Source of the DNA: Microvirga aerilata
GTDB taxonomy: Bacteria; Pseudomonadota; Alphaproteobacteria; Rhizobiales; Beijerinckiaceae
Reading direction: 5' to 3'
Assembly: GCF_016743775.1 (NCBI RefSeq)
Contig: NZ_JAEQMY010000002.1
Span: forward strand, 124,001-188,000
Length of the DNA: 64,000 nucleotides
Shown here piece after piece: positions 16,928-25,110 of the stretch. Position numbers and translations under genes: made by a program. The stretch's first letter is position 1, and each line of letters opens with the position of its first letter. The notes below the pieces were generated by a model, which had not been told where the DNA came from, did not search any database, and was given only the letters and a program-made list of their open reading frames with translations.

Positions 16928-17902
16928 TCAGAAATATTCCCGCAGGTTTTGCCGCACCCGCTCCAGCGCCGACGTGTTCGGGTCCGGCAAAGCGAAGGTC
17001 CGCGCCGTGATCCTCTCATAGGCATCGATATAGACCCGCGAGGTCTCGAGGATCACGTCGGCCGGAATCTCAGGAACGTCGTCCTTGTAGGGGTCGCAGC
17101 GCGCAACCACCCAGTTGCGGACGAAGTCCTTGTCGAAGCTTTCGGGCCGCTCGCCCGCCTCGAAGTGCTGGTGGTAGCTCTCCAGGAACCAGTAGCGGCT
17201 GCTGTCCGGCGTATGGATCTCGTCGGCGATCATGATGCGGCCGCTTCCGTCGATGCCGAACTCGTATTTCGTGTCGACGAGGATGAGGCCGCGCTCGCGG
17301 GCCATATCCCGCCCCTTCGCGAACAGCGCGAGGGCATAGTCGGAAACAGTGCGCCATTGCTCCTGGCTGAGCAGCCCCTGCCCAACGATCTCGGCCGGCG
17401 TCAGGGGCTCGTCGTGACCACCATGGAACGCTTTGCTCGTCGGCGTGATGATCGTCTGCGGCAGCTTTTCATTGTCCCGCATGCCGTCGGGCAGGCGGAT
17501 GCCGTACATCTCGCGCTGGCCCTTCTTATAAAGAGAGAGGATCGAGGTTCCGGTGGTGCCGGCGAGATAATCCCGCACCACGATCTCGACGGGCAGGATC
17601 GTGAGCTTTTGGCCCACCAGCACGTTCGGGTCAGGATATTCGATGACGTGATTGGGGCAGATATCGGCCGTTTGCTCGAACCAGAACCGCGCCGTCTGCG
17701 TCAGCACCTGTCCTTTGAGCGGAATGGCGGCGAGGTTGCGGTCGAAGGCGCTCAGGCGGTCGGACGCGATGATGATCCGCCGCCCGTCCGGCAGATCGTA
17801 GTTGTCGCGCACCTTGCCTCGGTAATGGTTCGGCAGTTCCGGGATGGTCGCGTCCTCGAGAACGTAACCGGCATAGGCCTCAAGGGCTGCTTTATCGACC
17901 AT
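16928..17902 (-). CDS. purC: Phosphoribosylaminoimidazole-succinocarboxamide synthase
   Basis: The protein has about 324 residues, the longer SAICAR synthase form rather than the 240-aa one. Motifs include [57 protein letters not shown] and [14 protein letters not shown]. It joins aspartate to CAIR in step 7 of purine synthesis, using ATP. The ATG at 17902 is chosen; a GTG two codons upstream is possible. In many Rhizobiales a shorter purC is found beside purS and purQ, so this one stands apart from the usual pur cluster. Confidence 0.95.
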   Translation of the reverse strand: MVDKAALEAYAGYVLEDATIPELPNHYRGKVRDNYDLPDGRRIIIASDRLSAFDRNLAAIPLKGQVLTQTARFWFEQTADICPNHVIEYPDPNVLVGQKLTILPVEIVVRDYLAGTTGTSILSLYKKGQREMYGIRLPDGMRDNEKLPQTIITPTSKAFHGGHDEPLTPAEIVGQGLLSQEQWRTVSDYALALFAKGRDMARERGLILVDTKYEFGIDGSGRIMIADEIHTPDSSRYWFLESYHQHFEAGERPESFDKDFVRNWVVARCDPYKDDVPEIPADVILETSRVYIDAYERITARTFALPDPNTSALERVRQNLREYF

Positions 17903-18022
17903 GCTCACCTGCCAAGGAATTCCGAAGGGGTGGCCGAGTTCTAGACGGAAATCGCCTCCGTGCTAGGCCCTCTCGACGAAAAAACCGCCATTTCCACCAG
18001 AAGAGGGTCCGGCATGCCACCT

Positions 18023-19141
18023 TTACTGGCTTGCACGGGCATCCCTGCGGTAGGTCGCATTGAGCCCGGACAGGGTCACAGTCGTCTCATAGCCCTGGGC
18101 GTCGATGATGGTCCATTGCCTGAGCGCGTTGGCGCGGCTATCGAAGCGCAGGGTGATCTTCGACGTGCCGCCCAAGGTCGCGCTGTCGTCGAAACGTACG
18201 GTCACCACGCCGTCCCGCCCCACCTGCACATCGCGGACCTTCGTGTCGCGCGACAGGTCGATGTTCTCCTGGACCAGGAACTTCAGGGGCGTCTGGGCGA
18301 CCGGATAGACATCGTTGGTGCCAAGCTTCTTGTCGCGGATCGCCACGTTGCGGCCGTCGGAGACCACTTCAAGGGTGCTCGGCGGCGAATAGGCGAAGTG
18401 GAACTGCCCCGGACGGCGCATGGACAGGGAGCCTTCGGCCTGCTGCCCGTTAGGATTCCTCTGCACGAAATAGGCCGACAGCTGGTCGATGCTGTTGAAA
18501 TAGGCATTGACCCGGTCGAGGGCTTCCTCGGGAGAGCGCGGGCCTGGCGGGGACGTAGGAGTTGGCGCCGTTGCCGGAGCGGCAAACGAGGTTGGGGCCG
18601 GCGCCCCTTGCGCCGGTGTGGCTCTCGCGGGCTTCGGCGGTTCGGCTACCTTTGCGGGGGAAGCCTCCGCAGGCTTCGCCTGCTCGCTCGCTTTCGCCGG
18701 CGGTTGGCTTACGGGCTTTTGCGGCTCGGGCGCGGGTGCCTTCGCCTCGGCCTTCTCAGGCACGGCAGCAGGACGAGGCTCGGGCTTTGGCTCGGGTTTC
18801 GCCGTCGTTTGGGGCTCTGGCTGCGTCTTCGGCTGGGGCTGCGTTACTCGTGGCTTTTGCGGGGCTTGAGGCTTCTGGGCCGCGGCACTCGGCTTAGCCT
18901 GTGGATTGGCTCCGGCCTGGGGTTGGGCTTGGGGTTGCGCCTGCGGGCGCGGACGCGACGCGGGCTGGGCGGGCGTCGCCTGCGGAGCGCTTTCGGCTGG
19001 GGCCGCCGGAGCGGAACCCTTTTTGAAAACACCGTCAAGGAAGCGGGTCAGCGGATCGGAAGGCTGCTGCGCGGCAGCGGGAGACACGGATGCGAGCGCA
19101 AGAGCAAGACCGAGAATGCAACGCAAGGACGAGTTGGACAT
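18023..19141 (-). CDS. LolA-like outer-membrane lipoprotein carrier protein with long Pro/Ala/Gln linker
   Basis: The protein has 372 residues. A signal peptide (1-24, ending SPAAAQ) is followed by about 165 residues of low-complexity Pro-Ala-Gln-Lys sequence. A LolA-type domain covers about 205-372: ALDRVNAYFNSIDQLSAYFVQ, GSLSMRRPGQFHFAY, and a TLGGTSKITLRFD strand. The LolA family carries lipoproteins through the periplasm; the linker is not part of classic LolA (about 200 aa) and may span or tether in the periplasm. Whether it is the main LolA of the cell is not shown. Confidence 0.8.
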   Translation of the reverse strand: MSNSSLRCILGLALALASVSPAAAQQPSDPLTRFLDGVFKKGSAPAAPAESAPQATPAQPASRPRPQAQPQAQPQAGANPQAKPSAAAQKPQAPQKPRVTQPQPKTQPEPQTTAKPEPKPEPRPAAVPEKAEAKAPAPEPQKPVSQPPAKASEQAKPAEASPAKVAEPPKPARATPAQGAPAPTSFAAPATAPTPTSPPGPRSPEEALDRVNAYFNSIDQLSAYFVQRNPNGQQAEGSLSMRRPGQFHFAYSPPSTLEVVSDGRNVAIRDKKLGTNDVYPVAQTPLKFLVQENIDLSRDTKVRDVQVGRDGVVTVRFDDSATLGGTSKITLRFDSRANALRQWTIIDAQGYETTVTLSGLNATYRRDARASQ

Positions 19142-19318
19142 GACGCCACTGCTAACCTGAAAAGACGAGAAGGCCTGTGTGCAAAGGCACGACCGATCAA
19201 CGATTTATGGCCCCGATAAGAGGCTTAATGAAGGCAGGAACCTGAGGAGGAACACAAGCCGAAATAAGGGCTCGGGCGAGGTTTGCACCGTTTTGAACGC
19301 AGGCGCTGCTCATCCGCT

Positions 19319-19852
19319 TCAGGCCGCATCGGCCAAGTCGTCGTCCATCGCGGCGCGGGCGGGCACAGGACGGGGCTTGGGGGTGCGGGGGCGGGATGGG
19401 CGCTTTTTCTTGGCAGGCTTCGCGGCCCCGCCGAACCCGCGCCACCAAGCCTGCCAGCTCCAGGCGCCGGGGCCTGTGAGGCAATAGAACAGAAGCCCTG
19501 CGAGGACGCCGAGATGGGACAGGAATACCGCTTGCTCGGCCTGGCGCGTTAAGCCCCCGTAATCCCAGAAGCGGTGCAGGGTCGCGGTTGTCACCGCCAG
19601 CGCCGCGATCAGCGCAGCGGCGCTCAGGCGTGGGGCTAGACCGAAGATCAAGGCCAAAGGCCCGAAAACCTCCGCCAGAAGGATCAGGGTCGCCGCAACA
19701 TCCGCATAAGGGATGCCCTTCAGGGTCAGGGATGCCGCAAAGCCCGAGATGTTCGAGAGCCTGCCCACAGCCCCCGGAAGAAAACAGCCGGCCAGCAGCA
19801 AGCGACCCACCAGCAGGATCCCGTTGACGCCCGCTCCCCTGCCCTCGACCAT
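19319..19852 (-). CDS. DoxX family membrane protein
   Basis: The protein has 177 residues with four hydrophobic segments. The pattern GRLLLAGCFLPGAVGRLSN followed by GIPYADVAATLILLAEVFGPLALIFG is that of the DoxX/SURF4-like family of small inner-membrane proteins. The tail is strongly basic and Pro-rich (KKKRPSRPRTPKP), presumably in the cytoplasm. The ATG at 19852 has GGGAG upstream; the in-frame extension to 19906 is not family-like. DoxX proteins are linked to redox and oxidative stress, without a defined reaction. Confidence 0.78.
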   Translation of the reverse strand: MVEGRGAGVNGILLVGRLLLAGCFLPGAVGRLSNISGFAASLTLKGIPYADVAATLILLAEVFGPLALIFGLAPRLSAAALIAALAVTTATLHRFWDYGGLTRQAEQAVFLSHLGVLAGLLFYCLTGPGAWSWQAWWRGFGGAAKPAKKKRPSRPRTPKPRPVPARAAMDDDLADAA

Positions 19853-19957
19853 ATTCCGCTCTCCCTTCCAGTGCGGCGGAGAATCGCCCCCGGACCGCAT
19901 GAGCATTTGAGGCAGAGGTTGTTAATCCCGCCTTAGCGGATCGAGGCGCCGCATCCC

Positions 19958-20950
19958 TCAGAGCGTGAGATTTCTCTCCCGCAGCATGCTTTCCCATCGA
20001 AGCGTGTGCTCGACAATGGTCGACAGATCGTCGTAGCGGGGTTCCCATCCGAGACGGGACCGGATGCGGCTGGAATCCGCCACGATGGCGACCGGATCGC
20101 CCGCTCGCCGCGGAGCCAGTCGGGCTTCCACGGCCCTTCCCGAGACCCTGCGCACCGTCTCGACGACCTCGGAGACGGAATAGCCATGGCCATAGCCGCA
20201 GTTCATGACGAGGCTTTCCCCACCTTCGCTGAGATGGGTCAAAGCGCGCATATGGGCCGAGATCAGGTCGCTCACATGAATATAGTCGCGGATGCAGGTT
20301 CCATCGGGCGTCGGGTAGTCGGTTCCGTAGACCTCCATGTGGGACCGCATGCCGAGCGCCGTCTGGACGGCCACTTTGATGAGATGGGTCGCGTTCGCCG
20401 TCGATTGGCCGTGGCGCATCGCCGGGTCGGCCCCCGCAACGTTGAAATAGCGCAGGGCGACATAGCGCAGGCTGTGGGCTGCCGCGACGTCGCGCAGCAT
20501 CACCTCGGTCAGCTGCTTCGAGCTGCCATAGGGCGAGAGAGGAGCCAGGGGCACATCCTCCCCTATCGGTTTGTCGGAGGCATTCCCGTAAACCGCCGCC
20601 GTCGAGGAGAACACGAATGCCTCCACGCCGGCCGCAACGGCCGCCGCCATAAGCGCGCGGCTCTTGACCGTATTGTTCAGGTAATAGCCGAGCGGGTCCG
20701 AGACGGATTCCGGCACCACCAGCTTGGCGGCGAAATGAACGATGGCGTCGATCCTGTGTGCGTGAAGGGTCCGAAAGACCAGTTCGTGATCGCCGATGTC
20801 GCCGACCACCAGGGGGACCCCATCCGGCACGGACGAGCGGAACCCGGTCGACAGGTTGTCGAACACAACCGGCTTATGCCCTGCATCGAGCAAGGCGAGA
20901 ACCATATGGCCGCCAATATACCCTGCCCCACCGGTAACGAGAACGTTCAT
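19958..20950 (-). CDS. galE: UDP-glucose 4-epimerase
   Basis: The protein has 330 residues of the short-chain dehydrogenase type. The NAD-binding start is VTGGAGYIGGHM, the catalytic Tyr-Lys pair is in YGSSKQ, Ser/Thr is in SSTAAVYG, and the substrate loop reads YFNVAGADP. It interconverts UDP-glucose and UDP-galactose, feeding exopolysaccharide and LPS sugars. The length and motifs are normal. It is a single gene; the divergent small membrane protein gene starts 120 bases away. Confidence 0.93.
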   Translation of the reverse strand: MNVLVTGGAGYIGGHMVLALLDAGHKPVVFDNLSTGFRSSVPDGVPLVVGDIGDHELVFRTLHAHRIDAIVHFAAKLVVPESVSDPLGYYLNNTVKSRALMAAAVAAGVEAFVFSSTAAVYGNASDKPIGEDVPLAPLSPYGSSKQLTEVMLRDVAAAHSLRYVALRYFNVAGADPAMRHGQSTANATHLIKVAVQTALGMRSHMEVYGTDYPTPDGTCIRDYIHVSDLISAHMRALTHLSEGGESLVMNCGYGHGYSVSEVVETVRRVSGRAVEARLAPRRAGDPVAIVADSSRIRSRLGWEPRYDDLSTIVEHTLRWESMLRERNLTL

Positions 20951-21069
20951 GGATCCACCGAGCCTGCTATTCGATTTGTTGTCAGGGTGGCTCTATTGGA
21001 TCTGGATTTCCAGATCAACCCGGCGGCAAAGCCCGCTAGAGTAGCCCCACATTCTTGAGAGGGTGCAGG

Positions 21070-21375
21070 ATGGACGATCGCTCGGAATACTGGTGGGTCC
21101 GCTACAATGCCGCCGTTCAGCCTGCCGAGGTGGGCTTCGTCGGCGGGATCCCCATGACGTTCAGGTTCATCGGAACGGCCGGCAGCATTCCTGCCAGTTC
21201 GGCCGAGCTGATCGAGCGCCTGCCGGCCCCTCCCGTACCGGCTATCGCTCCCCAGCCGGAGCCCACCGCCCCCGCCAAGCCGCAGCGGGCAGGCTCGTGG
21301 CTGTGGTTCATCGGCATCCTGCTTCTCATTCTCGTTTCGCAGTGCTCAGGCCAGCTCTTCGACTACATCAAGTGA
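21070..21375 (+). CDS. Hypothetical protein with C-terminal membrane anchor
   Basis: The protein has 101 residues. An N-terminal soluble part (YWWVRYNAAVQPAEVGF) leads to a Pro/Ala-rich linker, then a single membrane helix (WLWFIGILLLILVSQC) and a short C-terminal end. The ATG at 21070 is preceded by GAGGGTGCAGG. I do not recognise a family. It may be a tail-anchored inner-membrane protein. Confidence 0.6.
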   Translation: MDDRSEYWWVRYNAAVQPAEVGFVGGIPMTFRFIGTAGSIPASSAELIERLPAPPVPAIAPQPEPTAPAKPQRAGSWLWFIGILLLILVSQCSGQLFDYIK

Positions 21376-21610
21376 GTAGCGTCGTAGTTCATGGCTGACA
21401 AACACAGAAAGGAAAGCAGAAACGCTAGGGGAAAGGCAACTCTTTTGCAAATATGCGCAATAGACGCCGTACCTATAAAGTAGATAGCCCCTCCTGCGAA
21501 TTAGCTAATCCGAAGTGGATCTGCTCAGAAAGGATATAGCCACTCCTCTTCCTGGAGAAACTGCCATTTAATCTGGCGACAAGTTCTTCATCCTAGGGGA
21601 AAACTCAATT

Positions 21611-24520
21611 ATGGCACTAACCTTCAACGCTGTAGACTACGGGGCCAACGCAAACGATGGCATCAACGATACAGCAGCCATTAACGCCGCTCTCAAAGCA
21701 GCGAACGCCGCCTACCTGAACGATCCTGGAGCAGGCCAAGTCACGGTTATTCTGCCGACGGGCACGCTGATCGTCTCCGGCTCAAGCGACAAGAGCCTGG
21801 GCGCAATTCAATTGCTCACCGGCACGATCCTCAAGGGTGCCGGCATCGGCCAGACGATCCTCAAGGTTGCCGATGGTTCGGTTGGGGATATTACTGGCGT
21901 GGTTCGCACGCCGTTCAATGAGGTTACCACAAAGGCCAGCCTCCTCGACCTTACCATCGACGGCAATCGCGCGAACACTGCGGGCAAGATCGACGGCTTT
22001 TATACGGGTGTCCGTCCTGGCAGCACCGAGCAGGATGCAGACATTACCGTTTCGAGAGTGGAGGTCATGAACTGCTCGGGCTATGGCTTCGACCCGCATG
22101 AACAAACCATTCGCCTGACGATTGAGAACAGCATCTCGCACGGAAACGGACTGGATGGCTTCGTAGCCGACTTCATCATCGATGGTGTCTATCGCAATAA
22201 TATTGCTTACGACAATGATCGCCATGGCTTTAACGTCACGACGAGCACGACTGATCTGATTCTCGAGGGCAACAAAGCGTATAGCAACGGGTCGTCAGGC
22301 ATCGTTGTTCAGCGCGGTTCGGAAAATATTGCTTGGCCGGACGGTGTTCAGATCATTGGAGGTGAGTACTCCGACAATACTCGTGAGGGCATTCTGATCA
22401 ACATGGCCAAGAACGTCACGATCAGTGGCGCGGACATCCATGGAAATCTGCGTCAGGGTGTCCGGATCGAAGGCTCAATCAACACAATTGTTCAAAATAG
22501 CCACATCTACAACAATGCTCAGGCTGCCGATAACACGTATGACGAGATCAGCATCCGCCTAGATGCAGATGCTGTCACCGGCGTGACATACTACTCAACC
22601 GGCACGCAGGTCTTGAACAACGTCATTGAGTCCAGTGGCGCCATTAACGCCCGCTGGGGAGTCCGAGAGGAGCCCACCAATATTAATGGCGGAGCAACCA
22701 ATACTGTTGTGTCTGGTAATGCCATCACGGGCACGGATGCAGGAGCCGTTTCTGTACCGGGCGCTGCAAACCCGGTAACGGGAGGCGCCGGCAACGATAC
22801 GCTGACAGGCACTGCTGGTGGCGACGAGATGCAAGGAGCCGCCGGCAACGACGTTTACGTGGTCAACCACTCTGGTGATGTGGTGATCGAGAATGCCAAC
22901 GAGGGCAGCGACACGGTTCTTGCTCATATTAGTGAGACCTTGTCCGCCAACATTGAAAACCTCTTTCTTCAGGGTGCTAACCCGATCAGCGGAACGGGCA
23001 ATGAGTTGAACAACTGGATCGTCGGCAACGCGGCATCCAATACTCTTAAGGGGCTTGCTGGCGCTGATGTCCTCGATGGCGGAGCCGGTGCCGATAGCTT
23101 GGACGGCGGCGACGGCAACGACACCTACTATGTGGACGATGCTAATGACGTCATCGTCGAGAAGGCCCATAACGACGCCCAAGGCAACTCCCTCGGTGGG
23201 GTGGACACCGTGCACAGTACCGTCAGCTACTCGCTGGCGCTTACGACTGAGGTTGAAAACCTTATCCTCGACGGCACGGCCAACATCAGCGCTACCGGCA
23301 ATGCCTCTCAGAACAGCCTGACCGGCAACGCCGGCAGCAACGTTCTCGATGGTCAGGGTGGTGCCGACCTGATGACCGGCGGAGCTGGCAGCGACAGCTA
23401 TGTCGTCAATCACACCGGCGACGTGGTGGTCGAAGTAGCAGGCGGCGGCACGGATACGGTCTACAGCACGATTGCCTACACACTGGGTCAATTCCTCGAG
23501 AACCTGTTTGTGCAGGGCACGGCGATTACCGGTACAGGCAACGAGTTGGCCAACTGGATCAGCGGCAACGACCTTGCCAACAAGCTGTCGGGCGGCGCCG
23601 GCAACGACGTCCTGAGCGGCGGCGTCGGCAATGACACCCTGGATGGCGGAGCCGACACCGACACCGCCGTGTATGCCGGCAACCGCGCCAGCTATACGAT
23701 CGGCGGAACCAGCTCCGAGCGCACCGTCGCTGGCGGCAGCGAAGGCACCGACACCCTGAGGGGCATCGAGATCATCCAGTTCTCGGACGGTCGCCTCGTG
23801 GGTGATGTCTGGGAGCCAATGCCGATCGATCCCGGCCCTGTCAATCCTGGCCCTGTCAATCCTGGCCCGACAGATCCCGTTCCGGGCACTCCTGAGCAGC
23901 CGGTGGTCACCAGCATGAAAGGGGATAGCAGGGACAACACCGTGCGCGGCGACAGCGAGGCCAACATCGTCAAGGGTCTTGGCGGCAACGATCGCGTCTA
24001 CGGCCGATCGGGCGACGACAAGGTCTACGGCGGCTCGGGCAACGACCGGGTCTACGGCGATGCCGGCAACGACGCGGTCTATGGCGACAGCGGCTCTGAC
24101 CGGGTCTATGGCGGATCCGGCAACGACAAGGTCAACGGCGGCTCGGGCAACGACTACCTGTCGGGCGGCGCCGGCAGCGATGCCTTCGTGTTCAGCTCCC
24201 GGCTGGGCACGTCCAGCACCGACCGGAAGGTCAGCTTCGACACGATCAGCGACTTCAACGTCAAGTACGACAACCTGTGGCTCGACAACGCCATCTTCAA
24301 GAAGCTCGGCGCGGGCAGCACGGCCAATCCGGGTGCGCTGGATCGGGAGTTCTTCACCACGGGCAGCAAGGCGCGGGAGAAGGACGACTACCTGATCTAC
24401 AACAAGAAGACGGGTGTGCTGAGCTACGATGCGGACGGCTCGGGCTCGAAGGAGGCGGTGGAGTTTGCGCAGCTGAAGAAGGGCCTGGCGCTGAGCCACA
24501 AGGACATCTTCATCATCTAA
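21611..24520 (+). CDS. Secreted AlgE-type mannuronan C5-epimerase with RTX repeats
   Basis: The protein has 969 residues. Residues 1-375 form a right-handed beta-helix that follows the A-module of Azotobacter AlgE epimerases closely. The catalytic set is complete: Tyr158, Asp161 and His163 in YGFDPHEQ, and Arg204-His205 in NDRHGFN, each shifted by 9 from AlgE4 (Tyr149, Asp152, His154, Arg195, His196). It should convert mannuronate to guluronate in alginate-like polymer, outside the cell. Residues 385-715 hold haemolysin-type Ca-binding repeats. A Pro-rich hinge (GPVNPGPVNPGP) and more GGxGxD repeats follow, and the end DIFII is typical of type I secretion. No signal peptide is present. AGGGGAAAA precedes the ATG. 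Confidence 0.85.
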   Translation: MALTFNAVDYGANANDGINDTAAINAALKAANAAYLNDPGAGQVTVILPTGTLIVSGSSDKSLGAIQLLTGTILKGAGIGQTILKVADGSVGDITGVVRTPFNEVTTKASLLDLTIDGNRANTAGKIDGFYTGVRPGSTEQDADITVSRVEVMNCSGYGFDPHEQTIRLTIENSISHGNGLDGFVADFIIDGVYRNNIAYDNDRHGFNVTTSTTDLILEGNKAYSNGSSGIVVQRGSENIAWPDGVQIIGGEYSDNTREGILINMAKNVTISGADIHGNLRQGVRIEGSINTIVQNSHIYNNAQAADNTYDEISIRLDADAVTGVTYYSTGTQVLNNVIESSGAINARWGVREEPTNINGGATNTVVSGNAITGTDAGAVSVPGAANPVTGGAGNDTLTGTAGGDEMQGAAGNDVYVVNHSGDVVIENANEGSDTVLAHISETLSANIENLFLQGANPISGTGNELNNWIVGNAASNTLKGLAGADVLDGGAGADSLDGGDGNDTYYVDDANDVIVEKAHNDAQGNSLGGVDTVHSTVSYSLALTTEVENLILDGTANISATGNASQNSLTGNAGSNVLDGQGGADLMTGGAGSDSYVVNHTGDVVVEVAGGGTDTVYSTIAYTLGQFLENLFVQGTAITGTGNELANWISGNDLANKLSGGAGNDVLSGGVGNDTLDGGADTDTAVYAGNRASYTIGGTSSERTVAGGSEGTDTLRGIEIIQFSDGRLVGDVWEPMPIDPGPVNPGPVNPGPTDPVPGTPEQPVVTSMKGDSRDNTVRGDSEANIVKGLGGNDRVYGRSGDDKVYGGSGNDRVYGDAGNDAVYGDSGSDRVYGGSGNDKVNGGSGNDYLSGGAGSDAFVFSSRLGTSSTDRKVSFDTISDFNVKYDNLWLDNAIFKKLGAGSTANPGALDREFFTTGSKAREKDDYLIYNKKTGVLSYDADGSGSKEAVEFAQLKKGLALSHKDIFII

Positions 24521-24592
24521 GCCAGCTTAACCCAACAACAAAAGCCCCGGCCAAAAGCCGGGGCTTTTCTTTGATGGAGAGACCCGTCGGTT
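23649..24592 (+). repeat. Near-identical direct repeat, copy 1 (RTX C-terminal module plus terminator)
   Basis: These 944 bases match 27212-28155 with about three differences by eye. The repeat covers the last 290 codons, the terminator and about 20 bases beyond. Just upstream (23581-23648) the match drops to about 88-90%, and in the catalytic region it is far lower. This points to recent duplication or gene conversion of the module. Confidence 0.92.
24540..24570 (+). terminator. Rho-independent terminator of the first epimerase gene
   Basis: The stem AAAAGCCCCGGC/GCCGGGGCTTTT has a 5-nt loop and runs into TTTTCTTT, 20 bases after the stop. The same element recurs at 28103. Confidence 0.9.
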
Positions 24593-25110
24593 TGTGCATC
24601 CGGTCACCCGTAGTCTCGCCGGAACATGATCTTGGAGAAAGGATTTGAGCACCCTGTGGCGGCTGATATGCAAGCAGGTGGGATACGATCCATGGCTCCA
24701 CGCTGTGCGCGACATACCTCAATAGGATGCATGACAAGCTGCCAAACCCCCAAAGTATTAACCCGGAATACGCCTCCGGCTACCATATTCAGACGATATC
24801 TCATCTGCATTTATAATCTAAAATCATCCTTGGAAACGCCGCAATCAAACAAAATCCGAGTAGATGGTACACAACTTACCCAATCTCCGCGTCACACGCC
24901 GCCCGCCCCGACCAACGCTCACTTCCGCGTTCAGTAAAGCCTGCTGCTTTTCTGGGAAGCTGCGCCTGAAGCCCTTCCGTCGCGGCCTATGCAGATCAGC
25001 AACACTTCGGTGCAGTCATTCATTGCACACCCAGCGTCTAAGCCAGCCTGCCCACTGATAGCCATCACCATCAATGCTTTGAATAACGCACGATCATAAG
25101 GATTTTGATC
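24593..25110. other. Intergenic region between the two epimerase genes
   Basis: This 518-base region is less GC-rich than its surroundings and holds no convincing gene. It must contain the promoter of the second epimerase gene. Just before that gene lies the dyad GATCATAAGGATTTTGATC, with AAGGA as ribosome site. I see no other defined element. Confidence 0.5.

Noticed and set aside
23900..24200. Regular short repeats that could look like a CRISPR array
   Set aside because: They encode GGxGxDxxx nonapeptides in frame with no unique spacers; the same holds for 27463-27763.
22595..24499. Long open frame opposite the first epimerase gene (and its twin at 26071-28062)
   Set aside because: Produced by the regular codon pattern of RTX repeats; no ribosome site and no family pattern.
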